Program-made: the position numbers and the translations under genes
The notes under the pieces: generated by a model
The model's database searches: none
What the model was told of the DNA's origin: nothing
The model's input: the letters and a program-made list of their open reading frames with translations, nothing else
Shown here: piece by piece, positions 44,117 to 52,304 of the stretch
Position numbering within the stretch: position 1 is the stretch's first letter
Layout of the letters: every line of letters begins with the position of its first letter
From: JBNKVT01 sp050299335
GTDB lineage: Bacteria; Pseudomonadota; Alphaproteobacteria; Rhodobacterales; Rhodobacteraceae
Assembly: GCA_050299335.1 (NCBI GenBank)
Contig: JBNKVT010000008.1
Coordinates: 172,726-236,725 of the forward strand
Length of the DNA stretch: 64,000 nt
Direction of reading: 5' to 3'

Positions 44117-44130
44117 ATGCAAATTTGCAT
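44117..44130. promoter_or_regulatory. Candidate LacI-family operator
   Basis: A perfect 14-base palindrome ATGCAAATTTGCAT in the AT-rich region between the divergent lyase and regulator genes, with a further TTTGCAATTCATGCAAA stretch overlapping it. LacI-family regulators bind even palindromes of this form. Its position allows control of both directions. Confidence 0.6.
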
Positions 44131-44172
44131 ACCATATGAAATAAATCAATATCCGGCGCAGCAGGGAGCATC

Positions 44173-45186
44173 ATGGATCAACAGGACCTGGCCGACCCCA
44201 AGGTGACCCTGCGCGATGTCGCCGAGGATGTCGGTGTCTCGGTCTCGACCGTTTCGCGCACCCTCTCCGGCGCGCCGGGGATCTCGCCCTCCATGCGCCG
44301 GCGCATCCATGAGGCGGCCGAGCGGCTGGGCTACAAAGGTGCGGTGAAATCCCATTCCATCGTCGTCGCCATCGACGTTCATGCGGTTGAAAGCGGTGCG
44401 GGGGAGTTCATGCAAGCCATCCAGCGCGGCATTGAGGCCCAGGCGGATGCCCTTGGCCTGACGATCTCGATCCAGCATCTTGTCGCCCCCGAAACCGCCC
44501 CGCCAGTCATTAACAAGGCCGCCGACGGCTATCTTCTCCTGTCGCTGCAGACCGAGCGGCTGGTCGAGGGTCTTTCGCAGGGCGCCATGCCTGCTGTCAT
44601 CGTCAACGGCCGCGAGCCAGAGATGCGGCTGGACGCCATCGCTCCGGCCAACCGTACCGGCGGCTATCTCGGTACCCGCCACCTGATCGGGCTCGGCCAC
44701 CGGCGCATCCTGTTTCTCGGCCATTCCCGCCGGCCGACCATCCGCGACCGCATGCTCGGCAACGCCCGCGCCCTGAGCGAGGCCGGTATCGCCCCGGACC
44801 CGGCCCTCGAGGTCGAAATGTCCGAAATGCGCACCGATGTCGCCTATCGGCTGGTCAGCGACCGCCTCGCCCGGCCCGGCGGCACCGACTTCACCGCCAT
44901 CCAGTGCTGCAACGATGCAAGCGCCCTCGGTGCCATCGCAGCCCTAACCGAGGCGGGTCTGCGCGTGCCCGAAGACGTCTCCGTCATCGGCTTCGACGAC
45001 ATCCCCGCCGCGGGCCTGAACTCGGTCCCCCTGTCCACCCTGCAGATCGACGCCACCGATCTCGGAGCCCGCGGCATCCGCCGGCTGGTGGAGCGCATCC
45101 AGGACCGCTCCCAGCTGGTCACCTACACCGAAACCGCCGTCTCGCTGATCCCCCGCCAGTCCACCGGCCCGGCCCGCGCCGCCTGA
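44173..45186 (+). CDS. LacI-family transcriptional regulator
   Basis: 337 residues. The N-terminal helix-turn-helix is TLRDVAEDVGVSVSTVSRTL with the hinge region up to GYKG near residue 57. The rest is a periplasmic-binding-protein-like effector domain (GHRRILFLGHS, FTAIQCCNDASALGAIAALT, VSVIGFDDIPAA). It is divergent from the uronic polysaccharide operon and is the likely local repressor, presumably induced by an imported uronide. The 256 bases after it show nothing recognisable. Confidence 0.93.
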   Translation: MDQQDLADPKVTLRDVAEDVGVSVSTVSRTLSGAPGISPSMRRRIHEAAERLGYKGAVKSHSIVVAIDVHAVESGAGEFMQAIQRGIEAQADALGLTISIQHLVAPETAPPVINKAADGYLLLSLQTERLVEGLSQGAMPAVIVNGREPEMRLDAIAPANRTGGYLGTRHLIGLGHRRILFLGHSRRPTIRDRMLGNARALSEAGIAPDPALEVEMSEMRTDVAYRLVSDRLARPGGTDFTAIQCCNDASALGAIAALTEAGLRVPEDVSVIGFDDIPAAGLNSVPLSTLQIDATDLGARGIRRLVERIQDRSQLVTYTETAVSLIPRQSTGPARAA

Positions 45187-45442
45187 TCTCTTGCTTGCCG
45201 GCCAGCGAGGGCCCTGCGATCGTCGGCGCGGATGGCTCCGGCATGCTCGGACCGGTCATCCGTGACAGGTGCGTCGATCCGGTGCGGCCCGGTTCTTAAA
45301 CGGACAGGACAGCCACCGCGCCCGGCGGGCCGTCTTCTGAACGGCGTCGGATGACCGAATGCACGATATCGCGGGCCTGTGCGATCAGCTCACTGTCCCA
45401 TTTCCATCGTGCGCTCCGCCAGCAATTTGGCACCAGCATGTG

Positions 45443-45631
45443 TCATTTCCGGGCCACCTCGATGGCCTCGCGGATCACGTCGAGATCGCCGACATGGTTG
45501 AACAGCGTGAGAATGAGCCGCGCGTTCAGCGCCTCGCTTTCGGACTTCGAAAGCCCCTCATGCGCGACAAGCAGCAGGTCATAGGCATCGTCCGGACGGT
45601 CGAGATTGCGGCGGGTCACGAGTGCGGTCAT
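45443..45631 (-). CDS. Small DUF2783-like protein
   Basis: 62 residues (MTALVTRRNLDRPDDAYDLL, then LVAHEGLSKSESEALNARLI and HVGDLDVIREAIEVARK). Acidic and helical, no membrane segment. Small proteins of this kind are found directly behind FAD aromatic-ring monooxygenases. Its start shares a base with the monooxygenase stop (TGATG), supporting co-expression. It may be a helper subunit; no activity is known to me. Confidence 0.75.
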   Translation of the reverse strand: MTALVTRRNLDRPDDAYDLLLVAHEGLSKSESEALNARLILTLFNHVGDLDVIREAIEVARK

Positions 45632-47235
45632 CAGGCAGTTCTCCCTGTGGCGCGGGCACGGGCGGCGGCGATGGTCGATGCGTCGGCGTCCTGCCACCGC
45701 GCGGCGACATGCTGATCGGGCCGGATGAGGTAGAGCGCCCGCGCGGCATCGCCGAGATAGCGGGACCCGAGATCCTCTCCAGGGTCGGGGATCGAAAGCG
45801 CCGTGGTGCCGGGCACCTCCGGCGCGGTGCATCCAAGGCCAAGCGTGATGAAATCGCCACCGAGCCGGTCGAGCAGATAGCCCGCGCCGAGCGGTGCATC
45901 GGGGCACGGAGCGCCGGGCCGCGACCGCGCCGGGCCGCCGGGCAGGGCATCCGGGCTGTTGAGCGGGCTCGCGTCATAGGTCGCCGGTTGCGACAGGCGG
46001 CCAGAATTCACGAAGGGCCGGGCAAAGTCGTTGTCCCGCGACAGGTGCAACACCGCGTCGCGGAACAGCCGGCTGATGTCCGATTTCGGGGTGATGAAAT
46101 CCGTCGAGCGGGTGGAGTTGAGGATGTTCTCGTCCGCGGCGAACCGGCGTTCCGCGTCATAGCTGTCGATCAGCGCCTCGGGGGCGGTGCCGTCCAGGAC
46201 CATCGCCAGCTTCCACGCCAGGTTTTCGGCGTCCTGTATCCCGCTATTGGCGCCGCGCGCCCCGAAGGGCGAGACCTGATGGGCGCTGTCGCCGACGAAG
46301 AGCACGCGGCCATGGCGGAAGGACGGCATCCGCCGGCACTGGAAAGTGTAGATCGAGGTCCAGACGATCTCGTAGTCGATATCCGGCAGCATTTCGTCGA
46401 TGCGGGCCCGGATGCGGTCTTCTTTCAACTCCGCCTCGCGGTCGATATCCCAGCCGATCTGGAAATCGATACGCCACATGTCGTCGGGCTGCTTGTGCAG
46501 CAACGCCGATGCCCCGGCACCGCGAAACGGCGGTTCGAACCAGAAGCGGCGCTCGACGGGGAAATCCTCGGCGGCCATGCGGACATCCGCGATCAGGAAA
46601 TTGTCCTTGAACTCCTTGCCCTCGAAGCCAAGGCCCAGGCCGTTGCGCGTGGGGGATCCCGCACCGTCGCAGGCCAGAACCCAATCTGCGGTCAGCGCAT
46701 AGGGACCATCGGGCGTCATGATCTCGAGCCGCGCCCCATCGTCGCGTGTTTCAAGGCCCTCGACCCGGTTCCTGCCGCGGATTTCAATCGGCGCACCCTG
46801 TGCTTCGACCTCGCGCACGCGCTCGACGAGGAACTTCTCGAAATAGGGCTGTTGAAGGTTGATGAAGGCGGGGCGGCGGTGTCCGCCTTCGGGCAGCAGG
46901 TTGAACGCGAAGACCTGGTCCTCGCCATGAAAGACCTTCCCCAGATTCCAGACCACGCCCTTGTTGACCATTGGATCGCCACATCCCAGCCGGTCACAGA
47001 TTTCGAGCGTGCGCTTGGCGAAGCAGATGGCGCGGCTACCCATTCCGACACCCTCGTGGTCGTCTAGCACCAGCACGCGCACGCCCTTCAGCGCCAGGTC
47101 CAGCGCAACGCCCATGCCGATGGGACCGCCACCGATGACAATAACGGGGTAGTGCGCCTCGGTCTTCGCATCCTGATCCGCGCTGCGCGCATAGGGATAC
47201 AGGCGGTGAGCAAGGGTGTAACGGTCAGCCAGCAT
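45631..47235 (-). CDS. FAD-dependent aromatic-ring monooxygenase (MhpA / PheA-TfdB class)
   Basis: 534 residues. The N-terminal FAD motif is VIVIGGGPIGMGVALDLALK. The DG motif is LACDGAGSPTRNGLG, and the GD motif is LFVGDSAHQVSPFGARGAN. It belongs to class A flavoprotein hydroxylases. In this operon (homogentisate dioxygenase and fumarylacetoacetase) it most likely hydroxylates a phenylacetate or benzoate derivative to homogentisate or a similar ring-cleavage substrate; the exact substrate is inferred, not shown. Length is normal. No 4-hydroxyphenylpyruvate dioxygenase is present in the window. Confidence 0.88.
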   Translation of the reverse strand: MLADRYTLAHRLYPYARSADQDAKTEAHYPVIVIGGGPIGMGVALDLALKGVRVLVLDDHEGVGMGSRAICFAKRTLEICDRLGCGDPMVNKGVVWNLGKVFHGEDQVFAFNLLPEGGHRRPAFINLQQPYFEKFLVERVREVEAQGAPIEIRGRNRVEGLETRDDGARLEIMTPDGPYALTADWVLACDGAGSPTRNGLGLGFEGKEFKDNFLIADVRMAAEDFPVERRFWFEPPFRGAGASALLHKQPDDMWRIDFQIGWDIDREAELKEDRIRARIDEMLPDIDYEIVWTSIYTFQCRRMPSFRHGRVLFVGDSAHQVSPFGARGANSGIQDAENLAWKLAMVLDGTAPEALIDSYDAERRFAADENILNSTRSTDFITPKSDISRLFRDAVLHLSRDNDFARPFVNSGRLSQPATYDASPLNSPDALPGGPARSRPGAPCPDAPLGAGYLLDRLGGDFITLGLGCTAPEVPGTTALSIPDPGEDLGSRYLGDAARALYLIRPDQHVAARWQDADASTIAAARARATGRTA

Positions 47236-47292
47236 GACGGCTCTCTCCTTGTGCTTCGCGGGGCGACAGGGCCTTCCGACCGGGTCGCCTCG

Positions 47293-48243
47293 TCACCCTT
47301 GCAGGGCGGCCCACATCTCCTTGTCGCGTTCGGCGGTCCAGATGCGGGGGGTGTCGATGCCGCGGGCTTCATCATAGGCGCGGGCGACGTTGAACGGCAG
47401 GCAGTGCTCGTAGATCGCATAATCCCCGAATTTCGGGTCGCAGACCGCGCGGACATGCGCCATCGCCTCCTGCAGGCTGCCGCCGCGCACGGCCACGCGA
47501 CGGACCGCGTCATAGGTCGAGGTCACGAAATCGGCGGTGCTGTCGAGCGCGGCATTGACCATGTCGCGTCCGACAAGCGCATCGCCCCTCCCCGGCGCGA
47601 TGGCATCGGGATCGAAGGCGCGGATGTTTTCGATGGTTTGCGGCCAGTCCCCGTAATGGCCGTCCCCGCAATAGCAGGCCGAGCGATATTCGAGGATGTC
47701 GCCGGTGAACATGACATTCTGGTCGGGCACGTGCACGACGATGTCGCCGGCGGTATGCGCGCGGCCGAGTTTCATCAGGTCGACCCTGCGGCCTCCCAGA
47801 TAGACCGACATGCGGTCGCTGAAGGTCGTGGTGGGCCAGGTCAGGCCGGGAATGCTCTCGTGTCCCTGAAACAGACGCGGGAAGCGGTCGAACTCGCTGT
47901 CCCAATCCTCCTGTCCGCGTTCGGCGACCATCGACCGGGCGACGTCCGACATGATGACTTCGCGGGCCCCATAGGCCGAAGCACCCAGCACGCGCACCGC
48001 GTGGTAATGGGTAAGAACCAGATGCGTGATCGGCTTGTCTGTTACCGAGCGGACCCTTTCGATCACCTTCTCTGCCAGGCGCGGCGTGGCCTGCGCCTCG
48101 ACGATCATGACACTGTCATCGCCGATGATGACGCCGGAATTGGGATCGCCCTCGGCGGTGAAGGCCCAAAGGTCCTCGCCGACTTCGGTGAAGCTGATCT
48201 GCTTGTCCGCCATGTCGCCTGCGGATGCGAATGCCTTGGCCAT
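47293..48243 (-). CDS. MBL-fold hydrolase with altered zinc motif
   Basis: 316 residues. The metallo-beta-lactamase fold is recognisable (NSGVIIGDDSVMIVEAQAT, then VLTHYHAVRVLGASAYGA, GRAHTAGDIVVHVPDQ, MFTGDILE). The zinc motif, normally H-x-H-x-D-H, reads H-Y-H-A-V-R, so the two ligands of the second metal site are replaced. The later His (RAHTAGD) and Asp (FTGD) ligands remain. It may work with one metal or use another mechanism. It sits where maiA is often found in related operons, but no GST-type sequence is present. It follows fahA by 12 bases. Confidence 0.82.
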   Translation of the reverse strand: MAKAFASAGDMADKQISFTEVGEDLWAFTAEGDPNSGVIIGDDSVMIVEAQATPRLAEKVIERVRSVTDKPITHLVLTHYHAVRVLGASAYGAREVIMSDVARSMVAERGQEDWDSEFDRFPRLFQGHESIPGLTWPTTTFSDRMSVYLGGRRVDLMKLGRAHTAGDIVVHVPDQNVMFTGDILEYRSACYCGDGHYGDWPQTIENIRAFDPDAIAPGRGDALVGRDMVNAALDSTADFVTSTYDAVRRVAVRGGSLQEAMAHVRAVCDPKFGDYAIYEHCLPFNVARAYDEARGIDTPRIWTAERDKEMWAALQG

Positions 48244-48255
48244 ATATGGTTCCTT

Positions 48256-49482
48256 TCAGGGATATTCGGGTGCGGGCAGGATCGTGCCGGTGCAGGCGCC
48301 GAAGCCCACGCGGTATCCGTCGCCCTGTGCGTGGCCCCTGAGCGTCAGGGTGTCGCCGTCCTCGATGAAGCTGCGCGTCTCGCCATCCAGATCGAGCGGC
48401 CGCTGGCCGCCCCAGGTGAGTTCCAGAAGCGAGCCATAGCCGGAGGGGTCGGGGCCCGAGATCGTGCCGGACCCCAGAAGGTCGCCTGTGCGCATCGCAC
48501 AGCCCGACGAGGCGTGGTGCGTCAGCTGCTGCGCAGCCGAATAGTAAAGCTCGCACATGTTGGTCCGGCTGATCACATGCCCGTTCATCTCGACCGACAG
48601 CTGCAGATCGTAGGAGCCTGGAAAGTCGGCCTTGAGATATGGCAGCAGCGCTTTTTCGCGCGGCGGCGTTTCAGCGGCGAAGGGCGCAAGCGCGGCGCGG
48701 GTCACGATCCAGGGACTGATCGACGTGGCGAAGGCCTTGGCCTGGAACGGACCGAGCGGCTGGTATTCCCAGGCTTGCAGGTCGCGCGCGGACCAGTCGT
48801 TCAACAGGACATAGCCGAAGATCATCTCCTGCGCCTCGGCGGTCGTTATGGGCTGTCCCATCTTCGAAGGCGTGCCCACGATCGCCCCCATTTCCAGCTC
48901 GATATCGAGCCGGCGGCTCGGCCCGAATCCCGGCGCATCCGCATCCTTTGCCTTGGTCTGACCGACCGGACGGCGAATATCGGTGCCCGAGACGACGACG
49001 GTCGAGGCGCGGCCGTTATAACCGATGGGAATGTGCAGCCAGTTCGGCGGCAGCGCGTTCTCGGGCCCGCGGAACATCGTGCCCACGTTGGTGGCGTGCT
49101 GTCTGCTGGCATAGAAGTCGGTATACTCGGCGACCGCAAAAGGCATATGCATGGTCGCCTCTTCCATCGGTACCAGGAGCGGCTCCACCGCCCCCTGGTC
49201 GGCCGATCCCTCGGCGAGCAAGGCTGTCAGGCGCGCACGAAAAGCCTCCCACACCGCTGGCCCCTCGGCCATGAGCGGGTTCCACCTGGCATCCTGCAAC
49301 AGCCCCCTGGTGCCGGTCAGTTGCGCCTCTTCGGCCCGCGCCGCGTCGAGTATCATGTCACCGATGGCAATCCCGCAGCGCGGCGACAGCGCAGGCGTCG
49401 AGAAGACGCCATAGGGCAGATTGGCGAGCGGAAATTCGCCCTCGGGGTCGTTTGCGCTGTCGATCCAGCTTCGTTCGAGCAC
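48256..49482 (-). CDS. fahA: Fumarylacetoacetase
   Basis: 408 residues from a GTG at 49482, preceded by AAGGAGGATC. It hydrolyses fumarylacetoacetate to fumarate and acetoacetate, the last step of homogentisate degradation. N-terminal domain first (SWIDSANDPEGEFPLANLPY), then the FAH catalytic domain with LDIELEMGAIVG, YVLLNDWSARDLQAWEYQPL, SISPWIVT, and the C-terminal MRTGDLLGSGTISGPD. Cytoplasmic and metal-dependent. Confidence 0.94.
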   Translation of the reverse strand: MLERSWIDSANDPEGEFPLANLPYGVFSTPALSPRCGIAIGDMILDAARAEEAQLTGTRGLLQDARWNPLMAEGPAVWEAFRARLTALLAEGSADQGAVEPLLVPMEEATMHMPFAVAEYTDFYASRQHATNVGTMFRGPENALPPNWLHIPIGYNGRASTVVVSGTDIRRPVGQTKAKDADAPGFGPSRRLDIELEMGAIVGTPSKMGQPITTAEAQEMIFGYVLLNDWSARDLQAWEYQPLGPFQAKAFATSISPWIVTRAALAPFAAETPPREKALLPYLKADFPGSYDLQLSVEMNGHVISRTNMCELYYSAAQQLTHHASSGCAMRTGDLLGSGTISGPDPSGYGSLLELTWGGQRPLDLDGETRSFIEDGDTLTLRGHAQGDGYRVGFGACTGTILPAPEYP

Positions 49483-49543
49483 GCGGATCCTCCTTGATCG
49501 CGGTTGGTCGTTCTCGTCCCGGCTCAGGCCCGCAGCGGGCGCG

Positions 49544-50905
49544 TCACTTGCGCCCGGGCGTGCCGTCGAAATGCTTTTCCAGCCCGTCCCAGCAGTCGAC
49601 ATAGTCGTCCTGCAACGGGGCCTCCTTCGCGGCGAACTCGGTCAGATGCTGCGGGAAGCGCGTCTCGAACATGAACGACATCGTGTTGTCGAGCTTTTCG
49701 GGACCGAGATTGGCGTTCGACGCCTTCTCGAACGCCTCGCGATCCGGGCCATGCGGCAACATGCAATTATGCAGGCTCATGCCGCCTGGCACAAAGCCCC
49801 GCGGCTTTGCATCGTATTGCCCGTAGATATTGCCCATGAGCTCGGACATGACGTTCTTGTGGTACCAGGGCGGACGGAAGGTGTCTTCCGCCACCATCCA
49901 GCGTTCGCGGAACAGCACGAAGTCGATATTGGCGGTGCCCTCGACACCGGACGGTGCGGTCAGCACGGTGAAGATCGACGGATCCGGGTGATCGAAAAGG
50001 ATCGCACCCACCGGGCAATAGGTCTTCAGATCGTATTTGCAGGGCGCGTAATTGCCGTGCCAGGCCACCACGTCGAGGGGCGAGTGCCCGATCTCGGAGC
50101 GGTGGAACTGACCGCACCATTTGACGATCATGCTGCCGGGCGTCTCGCGGTCCTCATAGGCGGCGATGGGCGTCTTGAAGTCGCGGCGGTTGGCCATGCA
50201 GTTCGCACCGATCGGGCCGCGGCCCGGAAGGTCGAATTTCTGGCCGTAATTCTCGCAGACAAAGCCCCGGCACGGGCCCTCCAGCACCTCCACCCGGTAG
50301 ACGAGACCCCTGGGCAGGATCGCGATCTCCTGCGGCCCGATATCGACGATCCCAAGCTCGGTCGCAAAGCGCAGACGGCCCTCCTGGGGGACGACCAGAA
50401 GCTCGCCATCGGCCGAGTAGAAATACTCGTCGATCATCGATTCGGTGACGAGGTAGATATGCGCCGACATGCCGGTGGCGGTGTTGACATCGCCGGCGGT
50501 GGTCATGGTGCGTATCCCCGTCAGCCAGGTAAGCTTTGCCTCGGTATGGGGAACAGGATCCCAGCGGTACTGGCCGAGCGAGGTCACGTCCTGCGGGATA
50601 TGCGGCGCCGTCTTCCAGTAGGGCAGTTCGATGCGTTCGTAGCGGCCCTGGTGCTTGACGCTGGGGCGGATACGATAACACCAGGTCCGTTCGTTCTGGT
50701 GCGACGGTGCGGTGAACGCCGTCCCCGACATCTGCTCGCCATAAAGCCCGTAATTGGCCTTCTGGGGGCTGTTCATCCCTTGCGGCAACGCGCCTGGCAG
50801 GGCCTCGGTCTCGAAATCGTTGCCGAAGCCCGGCATATACCCCTCCGTCGTGCCCTGGGGGGTTGTGGCCTGCAGCAGACCCGAGATCCTCGTCTGTTCG
50901 GTCAT
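49544..50905 (-). CDS. hmgA: Homogentisate 1,2-dioxygenase
   Basis: 453 residues from the ATG at 50905. It opens the ring of homogentisate to give maleylacetoacetate. Signatures: GYMPGFGNDFETEALPGALP near the N-terminus, the iron-binding region with PPWYHKNVMSELMGNIYG and GFVPGGMSLHNCMLPHGPD near the C-terminus. Length matches HmgA. First gene of the operon, divergent from a MarR gene. Confidence 0.97.
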   Translation of the reverse strand: MTEQTRISGLLQATTPQGTTEGYMPGFGNDFETEALPGALPQGMNSPQKANYGLYGEQMSGTAFTAPSHQNERTWCYRIRPSVKHQGRYERIELPYWKTAPHIPQDVTSLGQYRWDPVPHTEAKLTWLTGIRTMTTAGDVNTATGMSAHIYLVTESMIDEYFYSADGELLVVPQEGRLRFATELGIVDIGPQEIAILPRGLVYRVEVLEGPCRGFVCENYGQKFDLPGRGPIGANCMANRRDFKTPIAAYEDRETPGSMIVKWCGQFHRSEIGHSPLDVVAWHGNYAPCKYDLKTYCPVGAILFDHPDPSIFTVLTAPSGVEGTANIDFVLFRERWMVAEDTFRPPWYHKNVMSELMGNIYGQYDAKPRGFVPGGMSLHNCMLPHGPDREAFEKASNANLGPEKLDNTMSFMFETRFPQHLTEFAAKEAPLQDDYVDCWDGLEKHFDGTPGRK

Positions 50906-50935
50906 GGGTATCCTCCGTAAGCTGGACATGCCATA

Positions 50936-50958
50936 TTGGTTGTATTTGTAACTAACAA
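50936..50958. promoter_or_regulatory. Candidate MarR operator between hmgA and the regulator
   Basis: An imperfect inverted repeat, TTGGTTGT-7 bases-ACTAACAA (six of eight positions paired), within the 74-base divergent region. MarR-type proteins bind ~20-base pseudo-palindromes of this sort. Its overlap with the putative promoters of both genes fits ligand-relieved repression. Confidence 0.5.
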
Positions 50959-50979
50959 GAGAAAGTCGGGGATAATCTG

Positions 50980-51420
50980 TTGTCCGAATTCGATCTCAGA
51001 ACGTTTCTGCCCTATCTGCTGGCGCAGGCGGCCGAGGAAACGAGCCTCGATTTTTCGAGGATTTACAAGGCGCGCTACGGCATGCTGCGGACCGAATGGC
51101 GGGTCCTGTTCCATCTGGGCCGCTATGGCGACATGACGGCGAGCGAAATCGGACACCTGTCCAAGATGCACAAGACCAAGATCAGCAGGGCCGTTGCTGC
51201 CCTGGAAGCAAAGCGATTCGTCTCGGCGCGGGAAAGCGCGGCGGATCGCAGGCGGGCGATCCTGACCTTGCTGCCCCGGGGGCGCGAGGCCTTCGAACAT
51301 CTCGTGCGTGTGGCCGAGGATCACAACGCCCGCCTTCTTGAGGGGCTGTCCGGAAACGAGCGGGCGGTCCTGCTCGATTGCCTTCAGCGCCTCGCCGCCT
51401 TCGAGGCCCTCCCGGACTGA
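50980..51420 (+). CDS. MarR-family transcriptional regulator
   Basis: 146 residues from a TTG start at 50980. The winged helix is clear: GDMTASEIGHLSKMHKTKIS for the recognition region, RRAILTLLPRGREAFEHL for the wing. HmgR-like regulators of the MarR class control homogentisate operons through an aromatic ligand; that is the expected role here. A clean ribosome-binding site is not obvious, so the TTG start is less certain than the gene itself. Confidence 0.87.
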   Translation: MSEFDLRTFLPYLLAQAAEETSLDFSRIYKARYGMLRTEWRVLFHLGRYGDMTASEIGHLSKMHKTKISRAVAALEAKRFVSARESAADRRRAILTLLPRGREAFEHLVRVAEDHNARLLEGLSGNERAVLLDCLQRLAAFEALPD

Positions 51421-51454
51421 TGGTTGCAATACCGACCGAAACGCGGATGGAGAC

Positions 51455-51689
51455 ACGACCCGAGCCGCCTCTTTTCCAGGGTCGGCGTGCGACCTGAGAA
51501 CAGCAGTATCGGGATGTTGTCGCAAGCGGCGGTGATCGCGCCCATGGCTATGTTCGTGTGACCCACATTCGTGTGGTCCCTCGTTTGAACTCTGGCAGAC
51601 TGCGGCCGGCCCGTGGCCGGCGTGTAGCCATGCGCCATGTCCGTTGCCGCTCTTTCGAAGGGCACGATAACGGTGCGCGGCAGCGCCAT
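51455..51689 (-). pseudogene. Fragment of a thiamine-diphosphate-dependent enzyme (acetolactate synthase-like)
   Basis: Read on the minus strand, the short stretch VIVPFERAATDMAHGYTPAT, then HTNVGHTNIAMGAITAACDN, IPILLFSGRTPTLEK resembles the N-terminal pyrimidine-binding domain of TPP enzymes (MAHGYAxATGRP, N-A-M-x-I-A-x-A, IPxLxxSGxTP). The beginning and the whole remainder of the enzyme are missing. HTNVG/HTNI looks like a small internal duplication. It is a decayed remnant. Confidence 0.6.
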
Positions 51690-51700
51690 GCCCGGGCATA

Positions 51701-51730
51701 GGCTTCGGCTTCGGCTTCGGCTTCGGCTTC
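51701..51730. repeat. Five tandem copies of GGCTTC
   Basis: Five exact hexamers in a row within the decayed segment. They would encode a Lys-Pro or Glu-Ala alternation in open frames of the minus strand, which are not regarded as genes. Simple slippage repeat. Confidence 0.85.
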
Positions 51731-51740
51731 GGACAAGCCT

Positions 51741-52288
51741 TTAATAGCAGGGGGGTAGATCGGTGCCGAAATTGGTGAACACACAGTCCACGCCCAGGGC
51801 GCTGAAACGCGACAGCAGCGCTGTCCTCATATGCGCGAGGCAGAGCTTGTGCTGCGCCAAGACATGCAGGTCCAGCAGTCGGCCAACCTGGATATTCACC
51901 GGTATCGGGCGCGGCGTGGTGGCCGTGGCCAGACAAACGATCCCCTCCCGCGTGAGATGTGCGCCCATGACAGAGGCGCTCAGGCGGCGGCTGATCTGGG
52001 CGATAACCGGCTGAACAAGCCTGGCCAGCGGACTCGTGCGTTCCGCGATACGTCCAAGATGCTCGATATGGAGGCCGAGGCTGCGGGCCCCCTGGCGCAT
52101 CTCCGCCAGCGCCCCCACCGCCGCCAGCGTCACGAGAAACCGATGGGTAGAGCGGGCGCTCATGTCCAGCGCTTGCGCCACTCGGCCGCCGTCACCGGCG
52201 GTTGCTGCCAGGAGAGCAGGGCGAGACTCTCAAAGGCCCTGATCAGCGATCCGTTCAGCGGCGTGGCCGATCTGTACGCTCCGGCCAT
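51741..52288 (-). pseudogene. Frameshifted and truncated IclR-family regulator
   Basis: The start is the ATG at 52288 (MAGAYRSATPLNGSLIRAFE, SLALLSWQQPPVTAAE), which reads into a stop about 42 codons in. In another frame the protein continues as VAQALDMSARSTHRFLVTLA and LGRIAERTSPLARLVQPVIA, an IclR winged helix and effector-domain start. Adding one G to the GCCGAGTGGC stretch would restore GAG-GTG-GCG, so a one-base deletion there is likely. The C-terminal half of the effector domain is missing (about 180 of 250 residues). Non-functional. Confidence 0.75.
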
Positions 52289-52304
52289 GGTGGATGGCCC
52301 GACC

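Noticed and set aside
45187..45442. Possible gene or RNA between the LacI gene and the DUF2783 gene
   Set aside because: No convincing open frame, stable hairpin or family similarity was found in the 256 bases.
51530..51936. A Lys-Pro repeat protein on the minus strand
   Set aside because: The repeat is just five GGCTTC hexamers inside decayed sequence; flanking residues resemble no family and the frames do not match an intact gene.
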